NCBI RefSeq assembly: GCF_019104765.1
Contig: NZ_JAHRXJ010000004.1
Span: 62,001-126,000 of the forward strand
Reading direction: 5' to 3'
Length of the DNA stretch: 64,000 bases
Origin: Synechococcus sp. HK05
Lineage (GTDB): Bacteria > Cyanobacteriota > Cyanobacteriia > PCC-6307 > Cyanobiaceae
The position numbers were made by a program, and so were the translations under genes. The notes beneath the pieces were generated by a model. It was not told where the DNA came from. It was given only the letters and a program-made list of their open reading frames with translations, and did not search any database. Positions 49,922 through 60,367 of the stretch are shown here, piece by piece (position 1 is the first letter of the stretch; every line of letters begins with the position of its first letter).

Positions 49922-52900
49922 TCAGGCGGAGAAGTAACGCGCCTGGCTGTGCAGAGCCACGAGGGCCGTGGTGCTCTGCTCGGGCTCGAGCTGATCGCTC
50001 TCATCCATCGACAGACCAATGCGGTCGGTGTGCAGCCAGTCCAGCTGCTGGCGTGAATCGGCCACGTTGGGGCAGGCGGGGTAGCCGAAGGAATAGCGGC
50101 TGCCGCGGTAGCGCTGGGCGAGCACGTCGCGCAGGGGCATGTCGGACGGATCGGCGAAGCCCAGCTCACTGCGGATGCGGGCATGCACCCACTCCGCCAG
50201 GGCTTCAGCCATCTGCACGCCCAGGCCGTGGAAATAGAGGTAGTCGCTGTACTGATCGCCCTTGAACAGCTCCTGGGCGAAGGCCGTGGCCTTCTCGCCC
50301 ATGGTCACCGCCTGCATCGGCAGCACATCGCTGGGCTGGCCATCGGCGAGATCCTGATAGAAATCGGCGATGCAGTAGCGGTTGCCGGAGCGTTGGCGCG
50401 GCAGGGCGAAACGACCCAGCTCACGGTTGCGGTCTTCTGGGTCGAACACCACCACGCTGTTGCCCTCGCGGCCGCAGGGGAAGTAGCCGTAGGCCACCCG
50501 CGGCGTGAGCAGCTGCTCCTCAAGGCAGCGCGAGATCCACTGCTGCAGCACCGGCTCGGCCTTCTCGGCGAGCATCGCCTCATACTCCTCACGCGATTGG
50601 CCCTGGGCCTTGCGCAGCTGCCACTGGCCGGCAAAGAGGGCGTTGCGATCGAGGTAGGCGAACACCTGATCGAGAGGGATGTCGGCTTCGCTGAGCACTT
50701 GGCTGCCCCAGAAGGGAGGCGTGAGCGCAGGTTCGGCGGGAACCGCCTCGGAGCGGTGGTCGTTGGGTTCGGCGGGAGCTGGGGCGGCCGATTCGTTGGC
50801 GGCAACGGCCTCGGGAGCTGTTCCGGCGGCATCACCGGTCGGTTCACCCCCAGCCTCGGCCTCCACGGCCGACTCGAGCCCCAGGCCCTCGGGAGCGCCG
50901 GCGAGGAAGCCACGCCCGTTGTCCCACTGCTCAGCATCACGGGCCGCCACGTAGGCATCCATGAAGCGCAGGTCGGCGAAGGCATCGCGGCCGTAGATCA
51001 CCTGGCCCTGGTACACCTCGCGGCAGTCCTTGTTCACGAAGCGCGGGGTGAGCGCCGCACCGCCGAGGATCACCGGCACGTCGATGCCCGCCTCATTGAA
51101 GGCCGCCAGGTTGTCCTTCATGAAGGCGGTCGACTTCACCAGCAGACCGCTCATGGCGATGCAGTCGGCCTGGTGCTTGTGCTGGGCCTCGATGATCGCC
51201 TCCACCGGCTGCTTGATGCCGAGGTTGATCACCTCGTAGCCGTTGTTGGTGAGGATGATGTCGACCAGGTTTTTGCCGATGTCGTGCACATCGCCCTTCA
51301 CGGTGGCGATCAGGAACTTGGCCTTGGCGGAGCTCTCGCCTTCCACCTTGTCCATCAACGGCTCGAGGAAGGCCACGGCCGATTTCATCGTTTCGGCGCT
51401 CTGCAGCACGAAGGGCAGCTGCATCTGGCCGGAGCCGAACAGCTCACCCACCACCTTCATGCCATCGAGCAGGAAGGTATTGATGATCTCCAGGGGCTTG
51501 TAGCGCTCCAGCGCGATCTTGAGCGCGTCTTCCAGACCGATGCGCTCGCCATCAATGATGTGCTGCTTGAGCCGCTCCTCAATCGGCAGATCGCTGAGCT
51601 GCGGACCTGAGGCGCGCGCCTCTTTCGCGCTCACCCCCTCGAACAGCTTGGTGAGTTCGGTGAGCGGGTCGTAGATGCACACGCCGTTGTCGAAACGGCG
51701 GTTGTCGTTGATCAGATCACGGCACACCTGCTGGTGTTCCTCGCTGATCTTCACCAGCGGCAGGATCTTGGCCGGGCTCACGATCGCCGCATCCATGCCG
51801 GCTTCGCAGCAGTCGTGCAGGAACACGGAATTGAGCACGATCCGCGCCGCCGGCGACAGACCAAAGCTCACGTTGCTCACCCCGAGCACCACATGCACTC
51901 CGGGCAGGTTCTGGCGGATCATCCTGATCGCCTCCACCGTGGCCAGGCCATTCTCGCGGTCTTCCTCGATGCCGGTGGAGATGGGTAGAGCGAGGGGGTC
52001 GTAGAAGATCTCGTGGGCTGGGATGCCGTATTCGAGGGCATCGCGATAGGCGCGCTGGGCGATCGCAAACTTGCGCTCCGCCGTGCGGGCCATGCCCTCC
52101 TCATCGATGGTGCCCACCACCACACCGGCGCCGTAATCGCGTGCCAGCTCCAGCACCTTGAAGAAGCGTTCGTCGCCGTCTTCGTAGTTGGTGGAGTTGA
52201 GGATGCACTTGCCACCGGCCATCTTCAGGCCGGCCTCCATCTTCTGCCACTCGGTGGAATCGAGCATCAGCGGCAGGTTCACGTTGGTCACCAGCCGGCT
52301 CACCAGCTCGCGCATGTCGCGCTCGCCGTCGCGCCCCACGTAGTCGACATTCACGTCGAGCACGTGCGCGTTTTCCTTCACCTGACCGCGGGCCACGGCC
52401 ACCAGGCCATCCCAGTCTTCAACGGCGAGCAGATCGCGCACCTTTTTGCTGCCGCTGGCATTGAGGCGCTCGCCAATGATCAGGAAGGAGTTGTCCTGCA
52501 GGTAGGGCGTGGTGCCGTAGAGCGAGGCGGCCGCCGGCTCGTAGGTGAGAGCCGGGCGCGGATCGTCGGCCCTCTGGCGCAGCTCGGGTGTGCGCACGTG
52601 GCGCGTGGCGGGCTTGAGCTCCGCCGCCAGTTCCGCAAGGGCGCCGATGTGGGCGGGGGTGGTGCCGCAGCAGCCACCGATCACCTGAACGCCGAGATCT
52701 TCCACGAAGTGCATCAACTGCATCTTCATCTCCACCGGCGTGAGCCGGTAGTGGGCCACGCCGCCAATGTTTTCGGGGAGGCCGGCGTTGGGGATGCAGC
52801 TCACCACGAAGGGGCTGTGCCCGCTCAGATAGCGCACGTGCTCCTTCATCTGCTCCGGGCCGGTGGCGCAGTTGAGCCCGAGCACATCGATCGGGAACGG

Positions 52901-53563
52901 CTCAAGGATCGCCACCACCGCGGCGATGTCAGAGCCCACCAGCATCGTGCCGGTGGTTTCCATCGTCACGCTCACCATCAAGGGCCGGCGCTGGCCGGTT
53001 TTGGCGAAGGCCTGCTCGATCCCCTGCAGGGCTGCCTTGATCTGCAGCACGTCTTGGCAGGTTTCGACGATGAACAGATCCACATCGCCGGCGATCAGGC
53101 CCTCGGCCTGCTCGGCGAAGGCATCGCGCAGTTCATCGAAGCCGATGTGGCCCAGGGTGGGCAGCTTGGTGGTGGGGCCCATGGAGCCGGCTACAAAGCG
53201 CGGCTTCTCCGGGGTGCTGTAGGCATCGGCCATCTCGCGGGCCAGCTCGGCCGCGCGCTTGTTGAGCGCGAAGGCCTGGTCCTGCAGGTCGTATTCCGCC
53301 AGCACGGTTGAGGCCGCCCCGAACGTGTCGGTTTCGATCACATCGCAGCCCACCTCGAGAAACTGCCGGTGCACCGCCTGCACCGCATCGGGGCGGGTGA
53401 ACACGAGGTTCTCGTTGCAGCCTTCAAGGGCGGCGCCACCGAAATCCTCGGCGGTGAGATCCATCTGCTGCAGCGAGGTACCCGTGGCGCCGTCGAACAC
53501 CAGCACCGGATGCTCCGGGCTGTGCAGACGCTCGAGAAAACCGATCCGTTGGGTGGCCAGCAT
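49922..53563 (-). CDS. metH: Cobalamin-dependent methionine synthase
   Basis: A 1213-residue modular enzyme that methylates homocysteine using methyl-cobalamin and 5-methyl-THF. Modules in order: homocysteine-binding barrel ([12 protein letters not shown] at residues about 25-37, Zn ligands in [14 protein letters not shown]), pterin-binding barrel ([18 protein letters not shown]), cap and B12-binding domain ([24 protein letters not shown] with the DxHxxG cobalt ligand), an acidic Ala/Pro-rich linker, and the SAM-binding reactivation domain ([29 protein letters not shown]). The ATG at 53563 overlaps the ilvE stop by one base. Confidence 0.97.
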   Translation of the reverse strand: MLATQRIGFLERLHSPEHPVLVFDGATGTSLQQMDLTAEDFGGAALEGCNENLVFTRPDAVQAVHRQFLEVGCDVIETDTFGAASTVLAEYDLQDQAFALNKRAAELAREMADAYSTPEKPRFVAGSMGPTTKLPTLGHIGFDELRDAFAEQAEGLIAGDVDLFIVETCQDVLQIKAALQGIEQAFAKTGQRRPLMVSVTMETTGTMLVGSDIAAVVAILEPFPIDVLGLNCATGPEQMKEHVRYLSGHSPFVVSCIPNAGLPENIGGVAHYRLTPVEMKMQLMHFVEDLGVQVIGGCCGTTPAHIGALAELAAELKPATRHVRTPELRQRADDPRPALTYEPAAASLYGTTPYLQDNSFLIIGERLNASGSKKVRDLLAVEDWDGLVAVARGQVKENAHVLDVNVDYVGRDGERDMRELVSRLVTNVNLPLMLDSTEWQKMEAGLKMAGGKCILNSTNYEDGDERFFKVLELARDYGAGVVVGTIDEEGMARTAERKFAIAQRAYRDALEYGIPAHEIFYDPLALPISTGIEEDRENGLATVEAIRMIRQNLPGVHVVLGVSNVSFGLSPAARIVLNSVFLHDCCEAGMDAAIVSPAKILPLVKISEEHQQVCRDLINDNRRFDNGVCIYDPLTELTKLFEGVSAKEARASGPQLSDLPIEERLKQHIIDGERIGLEDALKIALERYKPLEIINTFLLDGMKVVGELFGSGQMQLPFVLQSAETMKSAVAFLEPLMDKVEGESSAKAKFLIATVKGDVHDIGKNLVDIILTNNGYEVINLGIKQPVEAIIEAQHKHQADCIAMSGLLVKSTAFMKDNLAAFNEAGIDVPVILGGAALTPRFVNKDCREVYQGQVIYGRDAFADLRFMDAYVAARDAEQWDNGRGFLAGAPEGLGLESAVEAEAGGEPTGDAAGTAPEAVAANESAAPAPAEPNDHRSEAVPAEPALTPPFWGSQVLSEADIPLDQVFAYLDRNALFAGQWQLRKAQGQSREEYEAMLAEKAEPVLQQWISRCLEEQLLTPRVAYGYFPCGREGNSVVVFDPEDRNRELGRFALPRQRSGNRYCIADFYQDLADGQPSDVLPMQAVTMGEKATAFAQELFKGDQYSDYLYFHGLGVQMAEALAEWVHARIRSELGFADPSDMPLRDVLAQRYRGSRYSFGYPACPNVADSRQQLDWLHTDRIGLSMDESDQLEPEQSTTALVALHSQARYFSA

Positions 53564-54480
53564 CAACCGTTCAATCGCACGCGGGTGACCCAGTGATCGA
53601 AGGCGGGATCGCGGCCCTCGGTGATCGCCGTGATGCGATCGCGGATCGCGTTCATCACGGGACGCTCACTGCTCAGGTCGGTGTTCTCCACCCGGCGCAC
53701 CGGCGTGACCTTGGCGGCGGTGCCGCTGAGGAACACCTCATCGGCGATAAACAGCTCGCTCTTGTCCACCGGGCGCTCCAGGGTGGGAATGCCCATGGTC
53801 TTAGCGAGTTCGAGCACGCTGGCGCGGGTGATGCCCTCGAGGATGTCTTGGTCCACGCCGGGGGTGATCAGCACGCCATCGCGCACGATGAACAGGTTCA
53901 TGCCGCTGGCCTCGCTCACCTTGCCGCGGCTGTTGAGCAGCAGGGCTTCATCGAAGCCGCTCTTTACCGCTTCGGTTTTGGCCAGGGAGCTGGTGATGTA
54001 GGCGCCGCTGATCTTGCCGCGCAGGGGCAGGGAGCGGTCTTCCTGGCGGGTCCAGGAGCTGATGCGGCAGCTCACGCCCTCTGGGGAGAGGTAGTCGCCG
54101 AGCTCGAGGCCGTAGATCAGAAAGTCGGTCTCGATGTTGTGCAGGCGCGGGGCGATGCCCAGGTCGCTGGTGTACACAAACGGGCGCAGGTACACCGGGC
54201 AGGTGGGCTTGTTGGCCTGCAGAAACTGGTGGATGGCGCTGTGAATCGTGTCTTCGCTGAGCTCGGTGAGCAGCAGCCGCGCACTTTGGCTGAGCCGGCG
54301 GGCGTGGCGATCGGCCCGGAACAGCAGGATCTCGTTGGGATCCGATGGGTTGGGTAGGGCACGCATGCCACCAAAGGCGCCCGTGCCGTAGTGCAGCGCG
54401 TGGGTCGCCACCGAGAGCGTGGCCTCAGCAAAGGGAACGCACTTGCCACCGAACCAGGCGTAGGGCAGGAACTGATGCAT
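53563..54480 (-). CDS. ilvE: Branched-chain amino acid aminotransferase
   Basis: A 305-residue class IV aminotransferase for the last step of Val, Leu and Ile synthesis. [16 protein letters not shown] at the start, [64 protein letters not shown] (PLP Lys in GAYI-x-SLAK and the EASGMN motif) and [19 protein letters not shown] identify it. It is cotranscribed with metH (overlap of one base) and divergent from cobN with 92 bases between. Confidence 0.95.
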   Translation of the reverse strand: MHQFLPYAWFGGKCVPFAEATLSVATHALHYGTGAFGGMRALPNPSDPNEILLFRADRHARRLSQSARLLLTELSEDTIHSAIHQFLQANKPTCPVYLRPFVYTSDLGIAPRLHNIETDFLIYGLELGDYLSPEGVSCRISSWTRQEDRSLPLRGKISGAYITSSLAKTEAVKSGFDEALLLNSRGKVSEASGMNLFIVRDGVLITPGVDQDILEGITRASVLELAKTMGIPTLERPVDKSELFIADEVFLSGTAAKVTPVRRVENTDLSSERPVMNAIRDRITAITEGRDPAFDHWVTRVRLNG

Positions 54481-54572
54481 GGAGTCGGTGGGGCGGGGCG
54501 GCCACTGCTGCCAGTGATCTTCTCATCGGCGGGGGTCGGGGTGTGGGCCGAGGGCGCCGTCAGGATGGTGCG

Positions 54573-57500
54573 ATGCATCGCCTCGCCGCCGTTCCCGGCA
54601 GCAGCAGCCCGGCCGACGGGGTGCTGTTCATCGAGCAACCCGCCGCCAGTGCCGTGTTGCTCACCAGTGCCGACACCGACCTCAGCGCCCTGGCCGCCCT
54701 ACTCACGCATGAGCCTCAGCCCCTCGGCCCCGGGCGCAGCCTCGGCGGACTCAACCTGGCGGCACTGCAGCACCCGGCGGTGCTCGACCACTACCTGCGC
54801 ACCAGCCTGGAGGAGACGCAGCTGGTGATTGTGCGCCTGCTGGGCGGGCGCGGTCACTGGAGCTACGGCCTCGAGCAACTGCGCGCCTGGGCCACAGCCC
54901 GCCTGGATCGCCAACTGCTGGTGCTGGCGGGGACCGCTGAAGAGGAGGAGGCGCTGCTCGAGCTGGGCACGGCCCCAGCAGACCTGGCCCGCGCCTGCGG
55001 CCGCTGCCTGCGCGAGGGCGGCGAGGCCAACTGGCAGGCGGTGCTCCGCAGCCTCACGGCTCTGCTCGATGGCGTGGAGCCGGCGCTGCCGGCGCTGCAG
55101 GCGCTCGCCGATCCCCAGGTGCACGATTGGCGCGATGAGCCAGGCCACCGGGTGGGTGTGGTGCTCTACCGTGCACTGCTCCAGGCCGGCGACCTGGCTC
55201 TGGCGGAGGCGTTGCTGGCGGCACTGCGGCAGCAGGGCCTGGCGCCGCGGGCGCTGTGGATCAGCAGCCTGCGGGATCCAGCCGTGCAGCAGGGCGTGCG
55301 CGATCTGTTTGAGCGCGAGCAGGTGCAAACGGTGCTCTGCACCACCTCCTTCGCTTCGGTGCAGTTCAGCGAAGCGGGCCTCGGCGCGCCCCTCTGGGAT
55401 GGCCTGGCCGTGCCTGTGCTGCAACTGCTCTGCAGCACCCAGAGCCGCGAGAGCTGGCAGACGAGCAGCGTGGGCCTCTCGCCCCTGGATCTCACGCTGC
55501 AGATCGCCCTGCCGGAGCTGGATGGACGGATCACCACCCGCGTGGGGGCATTCAAACAAGCGAGCGAAGCCGACCCGCGCCTGGCCACAGCCCTGCTGCA
55601 GTACGACCCGGAACCGGAACGGCTCGCCTGGGTGGCGCAGCTGGCGGCCCGCTGGTGCGCGCTGCGAGGCACACCAGCGCCCGAGCGGCGCCTGGCGCTG
55701 GTGCTGGCCAACTACCCCACCCGCAACAGCCGCCTGGCCAACGGCGTGGGGCTCGATACCCCGGCCAGCGCGGCGGCGATGTTGCACTGGCTGGCCGAAA
55801 GCGGCCACAACCTCGGCAGCGAAGGCCTGCCCGCCGATGGCGATGCCCTGATCCAGCTGCTGTTGGCCGGCCGCAGCAACGACCCCGAGAGCCTGCACCG
55901 CCCAGCCCTCACCCACCTGCCCCTCAGCGCCTACGAAGCCTGGTACGCCCAGCTGCCGGCGGAGGGGCGCGACCGCCTGGAGCAGCGCTGGGGTGCACCG
56001 GCCAACGACCCGGCGCTGGAGCCCGCCGGCTTCCCGATCCAGGCGCTGCGCTTCGGGCAGGTGATCGTGTTGATCCAGCCGGAGCGCGGCTACGACCGCG
56101 ACCCGAGCCTCAGCTACCACTGCCCCGATCTGCCGCCGCCCCACGCCTATCTGGCCCAGTACCTCTGGCTGCGCCAGGAGGCCGGCGTGCAGCTGGTGTG
56201 CCATGTGGGCAAGCACGGCAACCTCGAGTGGCTGCCGGGCAAGGGGCTGGGGCTCTCCGCCAACTGCTTCCCCGAATGGGCGCTGGGGCCGATGCCCCAC
56301 CTCTATCCCTTCATCGTGAACGACCCCGGCGAAGGCTCCCAGGCCAAGCGCCGCGCCCAGGCCGTGATCCTCGATCACCTCACCCCACCGCTAGGACGCG
56401 CCGGCCTGCACGGCGATCTGCGCGAGCTGGAAGCCCTGATCGACGAGTACTGGGAGGCGATGCAGCTGGGCAGCGCCCGCAGTGAAGGGCTGCGAAGCCG
56501 GGTGCTGCAGCGGCTGGCGGAGCTGCAATTGCCCGATCTGCTCAGCGCGGAGGGCGAGGGCGATCCACTCGATGCCGCCGATGGCTACCTCTGCGAACTG
56601 AAGGAGGCGCAGGTGCGCACGGGGCTGCATCGCTTTGGGGCGCTGCCGGATCCAGAGGCCCTGGTGGAACTGCTGGCCTGCTTGGCCCGCCCGCCGCAGG
56701 AGCAGGGCCCGGGCCTCACCCAGGCGATCGCGCGCGATCTCAGGCTGGAACTCGATCCCTGGGCCGAGCCTGAGGAAGCGGCGTTGAGCCCCGAGGATCA
56801 GCGCGCGCTGCAAGCCCTCGGGGTGCTGCACCCCCGGCGCGTGGGCGACGCCGTGGACTGGCTGGAGCACCGGGCCGTGGAGCACTGCACCGCCCTGCTG
56901 GACCAGGCCCAAGGCAAGGGCACAGGGGCCCCACCGGAGGCCGGCGCTCACACTCAGGTCGTACTGCAACGACTGCAAACCGGGCTGGTGCCCAACCTGC
57001 TGCGCTGCGGCCAGGCCGAACAGGAGGCCTTCCTCACGGCCGTGGCCGGCGGACGCATCGCCGCCGGTCCCTCCGGCGCCCCCACCCGCGGACGGCCGGA
57101 TCTACTGCCCACCGGCCGCAATTTCTACAGCGTGGATCTGCGCGGGCTGCCCACCGAGGCCGCCTGGGATCTGGGCCGCCGCAGCGCTGAGCTGCTGCTC
57201 GATCAACACCTGATGCAGGAGGGCGAACCGCTGCAGCAGCTGGCCCTCTCGGTATGGGGCACCAGCACAATGCGCAACGGCGGCGAAGACATCGCCCAGG
57301 CCCTGGCGCTGCTGGGGGTGCGGCCGGTGTGGGATGGCCCCAGCCGGCGGCTGGTGGATCTGGAGCTGATCCCGCTGCGGCAGCTGGGCCGGCCGCGGGT
57401 GGATGTGACCCTGCGCATCTCCGGCCTGTTCCGCGATGCCTTCCCGCAGCTGGTGGCCTGGTTCAACCGGGCCACAGCGCTGGTGGCGGCAGCCGAGGAA

Positions 57501-58295
57501 CCGGCCGAAGACAACCCCCTGGCGGCGGCAGCCCAGAGCGACGGCCACGCCTGGCGCGTGTATGGCTCGGCACCGGGGGCCTACGGCGCCGGTCTGCAGG
57601 GCCTGATCGACAGCGGCGAATGGGAGAGCCGGGCCGATCTAGCAGCGGCCTACCTGAACTGGAGCAGCTGGCGCTACGAGGGCCTCGGCGGCGCCGATGG
57701 CCAGGGGCCCGGCCTGCGCATCGCCGCCGATCGCGCGGGCTTTGAGCAGCGGCTGGCGGGGGTGCAGGTGGTGCTGCACAACCAGGACAACCGCGAGCAC
57801 GATCTGCTCGATTCCGACGACTACTACCAGTTCCAGGGCGGCCTTGCGGCCGCGGTGGAGGCCGTGTCTGGCCAGACGCCACAGCTCTGGTTCGGCGACC
57901 ATTCCCGGCACCAGCGGCCGCGGATGCACCGTGTGGAGCGGGAGCTCGACAAAGTGCTGCGCTCGCGCGTGCTCAACCCCCGCTGGATCGAGGGGATGCA
58001 GCAGCACGGCTACAAGGGCGGCTTCGAAATGGCCGCCAGCCTCGATTACCTGTTTGCCTACGACGCCAGCACCGGCCGGGTGCCCGACTGGAGCTATGGC
58101 GCCATTACTGAGCAGTGGTTAGGTGACTCGGCTGTGTTGGATTTTCTGAAGGGTGCTAACCCCTGGGCTCTGCGCGACATGGCCGAGCGACTGCTGGAAG
58201 CCCACCACCGCGGCCTCTGGGAGGGGGCACAAAAAAACCAGCTGGAGCGGCTGCGCCAGCTGGTGCTTGAAGCGGAAGCGCTGGTGGAGCGCTAA
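54573..58295 (+). CDS. cobN: Cobaltochelatase subunit CobN
   Basis: A 1240-residue CobN/ChlH-type chelatase large subunit that inserts cobalt into hydrogenobyrinate a,c-diamide in aerobic B12 synthesis. Conserved pieces are LALVLANYPTRNSRLANGVGLDTPAS, QLVCHVGKHGNLEWLPGKGLGLS, HLYPFIVNDPGEGSQAKRRAQAVILDHLTPP, WGTSTMRNGGEDIAQAL and NPRWIEGMQQHGYKGGFEMAASLDYLFAYDAS. The ATG at 54573 is favoured over an open extension to 54345, which would overlap ilvE. It is divergent from ilvE-metH. No cobalamin riboswitch was seen in the 92-base spacer. Confidence 0.95.
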   Translation: MHRLAAVPGSSSPADGVLFIEQPAASAVLLTSADTDLSALAALLTHEPQPLGPGRSLGGLNLAALQHPAVLDHYLRTSLEETQLVIVRLLGGRGHWSYGLEQLRAWATARLDRQLLVLAGTAEEEEALLELGTAPADLARACGRCLREGGEANWQAVLRSLTALLDGVEPALPALQALADPQVHDWRDEPGHRVGVVLYRALLQAGDLALAEALLAALRQQGLAPRALWISSLRDPAVQQGVRDLFEREQVQTVLCTTSFASVQFSEAGLGAPLWDGLAVPVLQLLCSTQSRESWQTSSVGLSPLDLTLQIALPELDGRITTRVGAFKQASEADPRLATALLQYDPEPERLAWVAQLAARWCALRGTPAPERRLALVLANYPTRNSRLANGVGLDTPASAAAMLHWLAESGHNLGSEGLPADGDALIQLLLAGRSNDPESLHRPALTHLPLSAYEAWYAQLPAEGRDRLEQRWGAPANDPALEPAGFPIQALRFGQVIVLIQPERGYDRDPSLSYHCPDLPPPHAYLAQYLWLRQEAGVQLVCHVGKHGNLEWLPGKGLGLSANCFPEWALGPMPHLYPFIVNDPGEGSQAKRRAQAVILDHLTPPLGRAGLHGDLRELEALIDEYWEAMQLGSARSEGLRSRVLQRLAELQLPDLLSAEGEGDPLDAADGYLCELKEAQVRTGLHRFGALPDPEALVELLACLARPPQEQGPGLTQAIARDLRLELDPWAEPEEAALSPEDQRALQALGVLHPRRVGDAVDWLEHRAVEHCTALLDQAQGKGTGAPPEAGAHTQVVLQRLQTGLVPNLLRCGQAEQEAFLTAVAGGRIAAGPSGAPTRGRPDLLPTGRNFYSVDLRGLPTEAAWDLGRRSAELLLDQHLMQEGEPLQQLALSVWGTSTMRNGGEDIAQALALLGVRPVWDGPSRRLVDLELIPLRQLGRPRVDVTLRISGLFRDAFPQLVAWFNRATALVAAAEEPAEDNPLAAAAQSDGHAWRVYGSAPGAYGAGLQGLIDSGEWESRADLAAAYLNWSSWRYEGLGGADGQGPGLRIAADRAGFEQRLAGVQVVLHNQDNREHDLLDSDDYYQFQGGLAAAVEAVSGQTPQLWFGDHSRHQRPRMHRVERELDKVLRSRVLNPRWIEGMQQHGYKGGFEMAASLDYLFAYDASTGRVPDWSYGAITEQWLGDSAVLDFLKGANPWALRDMAERLLEAHHRGLWEGAQKNQLERLRQLVLEAEALVER

Positions 58296-58299
58296 GCGA

Positions 58300-58815
58300 T
58301 CAGAGGTCCTTCACCCAACCCTTGAAGGCGCCGATGTCGCCGGGCTTGCTGGCCTGTTGCTGGGTGGCGATCTGAGGCTGGGCCTCTTGGGGGCTTTGCA
58401 GCTTGGGGTTGGCCTGGCCAGGGGTGTTCACGCCCACGGCGGAACCTTTCATGCGCTGGTCGAGCTCCGCTTTGCTCATCTGCTCGGCGAAGGTCTTCTT
58501 CACCGGTTTGGGGATGCCACCGGTGAGATTGATCTCGGCCTGCTTCTCTTCCACACCGCCGAGGCCAGGGGTGGCCATTTCGCGGCGCATCTCCATGGAG
58601 GCCACTTCCTCCACCAGCTCCTTGTCGCCGGGGCTGCTGGCGGTACCGGGGAAGGTGTGGCGGATGGTGTTGGAGCGACGCATGAACGTCACGTCACCCA
58701 TGCTGCTGGAGGCGTCGGCATCGAGGAAGAACGCTTCTTCCTTCTTGGCGGGCTTGGCCTCGCCGCTCACGCTCACCGACTTGTTGCCACCGAGCAGACG
58801 ATCAAACAGGCCCAT
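58300..58815 (-). CDS. Conserved cyanobacterial protein of unknown function
   Basis: A 171-residue protein from the ATG at 58815 (MGLFDRLLGGNKSVSVSG). It is low in hydrophobic content and probably mostly disordered, with short conserved segments: AKKEEAFFLDADASSSMGDVTFMRRSNTIRHTFPG, ELVEEVASMEMRRE and the C-terminal GDIGAFKGWVKDL. This pattern matches conserved picocyanobacterial proteins with no known role. It is convergent with cobN, four bases apart. The frame is open to 58953, but the extra residues are not conserved-looking. Confidence 0.8.
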   Translation of the reverse strand: MGLFDRLLGGNKSVSVSGEAKPAKKEEAFFLDADASSSMGDVTFMRRSNTIRHTFPGTASSPGDKELVEEVASMEMRREMATPGLGGVEEKQAEINLTGGIPKPVKKTFAEQMSKAELDQRMKGSAVGVNTPGQANPKLQSPQEAQPQIATQQQASKPGDIGAFKGWVKDL

Positions 58816-58841
58816 CGGCAGGGATGAATGCTGCGGGAACC

Positions 58842-59492
58842 CTAGCGGCCACTCAGCTCCAAGCCATGGGTATCGGTCCCGCAACTTCGCAGAAGTGCGT
58901 GTTTGTCGAGCAAGCGAGCAATCGCATCGCACACGTGGGGGGTGGGCTGCCACTGGGCCTGCATGGCGTAGTCGTAATAGGCCTCGGCACCATCAAAACC
59001 AAGCGCTGCCGCAGCTGGAATCAAGCGCTGGAAGCTGAGTCGATAACGCCCGGGGTGAGCCAACAGGGCCAGACCGCCCGCATCGTGGATGCGGCGCACC
59101 ACCGTGGCGGCCTGGAGTTCCTCCCCCACCGGCGCCTGGCCTTGCCGGTAGGGCTCCAGGGCTGGATCGCCTGGCGTAAATCCGAGCGCGAGGACGTGCA
59201 CCAGGCAGCTCTCCAGAAGGCAGCTGATCTCCACCCCCGGCCACAGCTTGGGCACAGACGCGCCCTGATCGGCCCGCTGAGCAAACCAGTTGTGCAGAGG
59301 CGTAAAGGCTGTCGTGCTGTGGTGGTCTGTCACCGCCAGATGCTCCAGCCCGAGGCTCAGGGCCTGTGCACCTAGCTGTTCGGGCCGCATGCTGCCATCA
59401 CTGTGAATGGTGTGGCAATGGAAATTGAGCCGGCCGGGACAGCTGTTGGCGTCCACCTGCTCAAGCACCGGTCGCAGGGGGTGGACGTCCAT
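58842..59492 (-). CDS. PHP-domain phosphoesterase
   Basis: A 216-residue member of the PHP family. Metal-binding motifs are FHCHTIHSDGS (residues about 24-34), AVTDHHSTTAF, GVEISC, LLAHPGRYRLSF and SCGTDTHGLELSG, in the order expected for a YciV/TrpH-type phosphatase acting on 3',5'-nucleotides or short oligonucleotides. It is cytosolic. It begins three bases after the hemJ stop, in the uvrC-phr-DUF2811-hemJ-PHP run. Confidence 0.9.
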   Translation of the reverse strand: MDVHPLRPVLEQVDANSCPGRLNFHCHTIHSDGSMRPEQLGAQALSLGLEHLAVTDHHSTTAFTPLHNWFAQRADQGASVPKLWPGVEISCLLESCLVHVLALGFTPGDPALEPYRQGQAPVGEELQAATVVRRIHDAGGLALLAHPGRYRLSFQRLIPAAAALGFDGAEAYYDYAMQAQWQPTPHVCDAIARLLDKHALLRSCGTDTHGLELSGR

Positions 59493-59495
59493 GGT

Positions 59496-60089
59496 TCAGA
59501 CCGCAGCGGCGGCTTCACGCTCAGCCCGCAGCCGGCGCCAACGGGCATAAAACTGAATCGAGGCGGCCATGAACACCACCAGGGCCACGATGAACCAGCT
59601 GGCGGCGCCGGTGGGGAACTGGTTCTTGAACACCACCAGCATCACCACGATCACCAGCAGCAAAGTGGGCAGCTCGTTTAGGGCGCGCAGCTGTTTGGGG
59701 CTCCAGCCACAGGTGCCCGCCTGGAGCTGACCCATCAGCCGGTAACAGAACGCGTGATAAGCCAAGAGGGCTGCCACGAAGGCCAGCTTGGCGTGCATCC
59801 AACCCTGATGCAGCCAGGCGGGATTACTCACCAGCAGGCCCACCGCCATGGAGACCGCCACCACCATCCCTGGGGTGGTGATGATGTTGGCGAGGCGCTT
59901 TTCCATCAAGGCGTACTGGGCCTGAAACGGCTCTCGCAGCGCCGGTTCCAGCTCCTCGGCTTCGCGGTGATAAATGAACAGGCGCACCAGATAAAACAGC
60001 CCCGCAAACCACACCACCACGCCCACGATGTGGAGGGTCTTAAACCAGAGGTAGGCCTCAGGCGGAAGGGCGGCCAGGGGGGCGATCAC
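59496..60089 (-). CDS. hemJ: Protoporphyrinogen IX oxidase HemJ
   Basis: A 197-residue membrane protein of the HemJ family, which oxidizes protoporphyrinogen IX to protoporphyrin IX for heme and chlorophyll. About four to five helices. The conserved residues are in WFKTLHIVGVVVWFAGLFYLVRLFIYHREAE and in HQGWMHAKLAFVAALLAYHAFCYRL (heme-binding His). The C-terminal helix is WFIVALVVFMAASIQF. The start overlaps the DUF2811 stop by four bases (ATGA). Confidence 0.93.
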   Translation of the reverse strand: MIAPLAALPPEAYLWFKTLHIVGVVVWFAGLFYLVRLFIYHREAEELEPALREPFQAQYALMEKRLANIITTPGMVVAVSMAVGLLVSNPAWLHQGWMHAKLAFVAALLAYHAFCYRLMGQLQAGTCGWSPKQLRALNELPTLLLVIVVMLVVFKNQFPTGAASWFIVALVVFMAASIQFYARWRRLRAEREAAAAV

Positions 60090-60319
60090 AGACCGGTGCC
60101 GAACAGGCCATCAAGGTAAAGCTCGCGCACCTCCGGCCGGGCACCGCCCTGCTGCACCAAAAACTGGGCCAGGGCGGTCTGCAACAGCCGGGCAGGATCA
60201 AGCCCAGGGCGCTGCGCCACGTAGCCCTCTACAGCGCGGGCCAGGTCGAGCGGGAGCTCCACATCCAGGGCGTGCACCGTCAGCGAGGTGGCACTAGTGG
60301 TGGTGGAGCCCTGGCTCAT
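60086..60319 (-). CDS. DUF2811 family small protein, second copy
   Basis: A 77-residue protein from the ATG at 60319. The layout is the same as the protein at 9661-9894: an acidic first half, a helix (RLLQTALAQFLVQQG) and the ending VRELYLDGLFGTGL. Sequence identity between the two is limited to this C-terminal signature and the helix. It overlaps hemJ by four bases and lies 48 bases after the photolyase gene. Function unknown. Confidence 0.75.
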   Translation of the reverse strand: MSQGSTTTSATSLTVHALDVELPLDLARAVEGYVAQRPGLDPARLLQTALAQFLVQQGGARPEVRELYLDGLFGTGL

Positions 60320-60367
60320 GAACCTAGATCTGGTGGATGCCAAGGATCCGCTGCAGTCCTGCGCCTG

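Noticed and set aside
50183-53311. Long open frames on the plus strand opposite metH.
   Set aside because: High-GC codon bias keeps the antisense frame open; the products are His/Gly-rich and MetH motifs are intact.
54699-56378. Long open frame on the minus strand opposite cobN.
   Set aside because: It is a shadow of the CobN frame with Gln/Ala/His-rich composition and no family motif.
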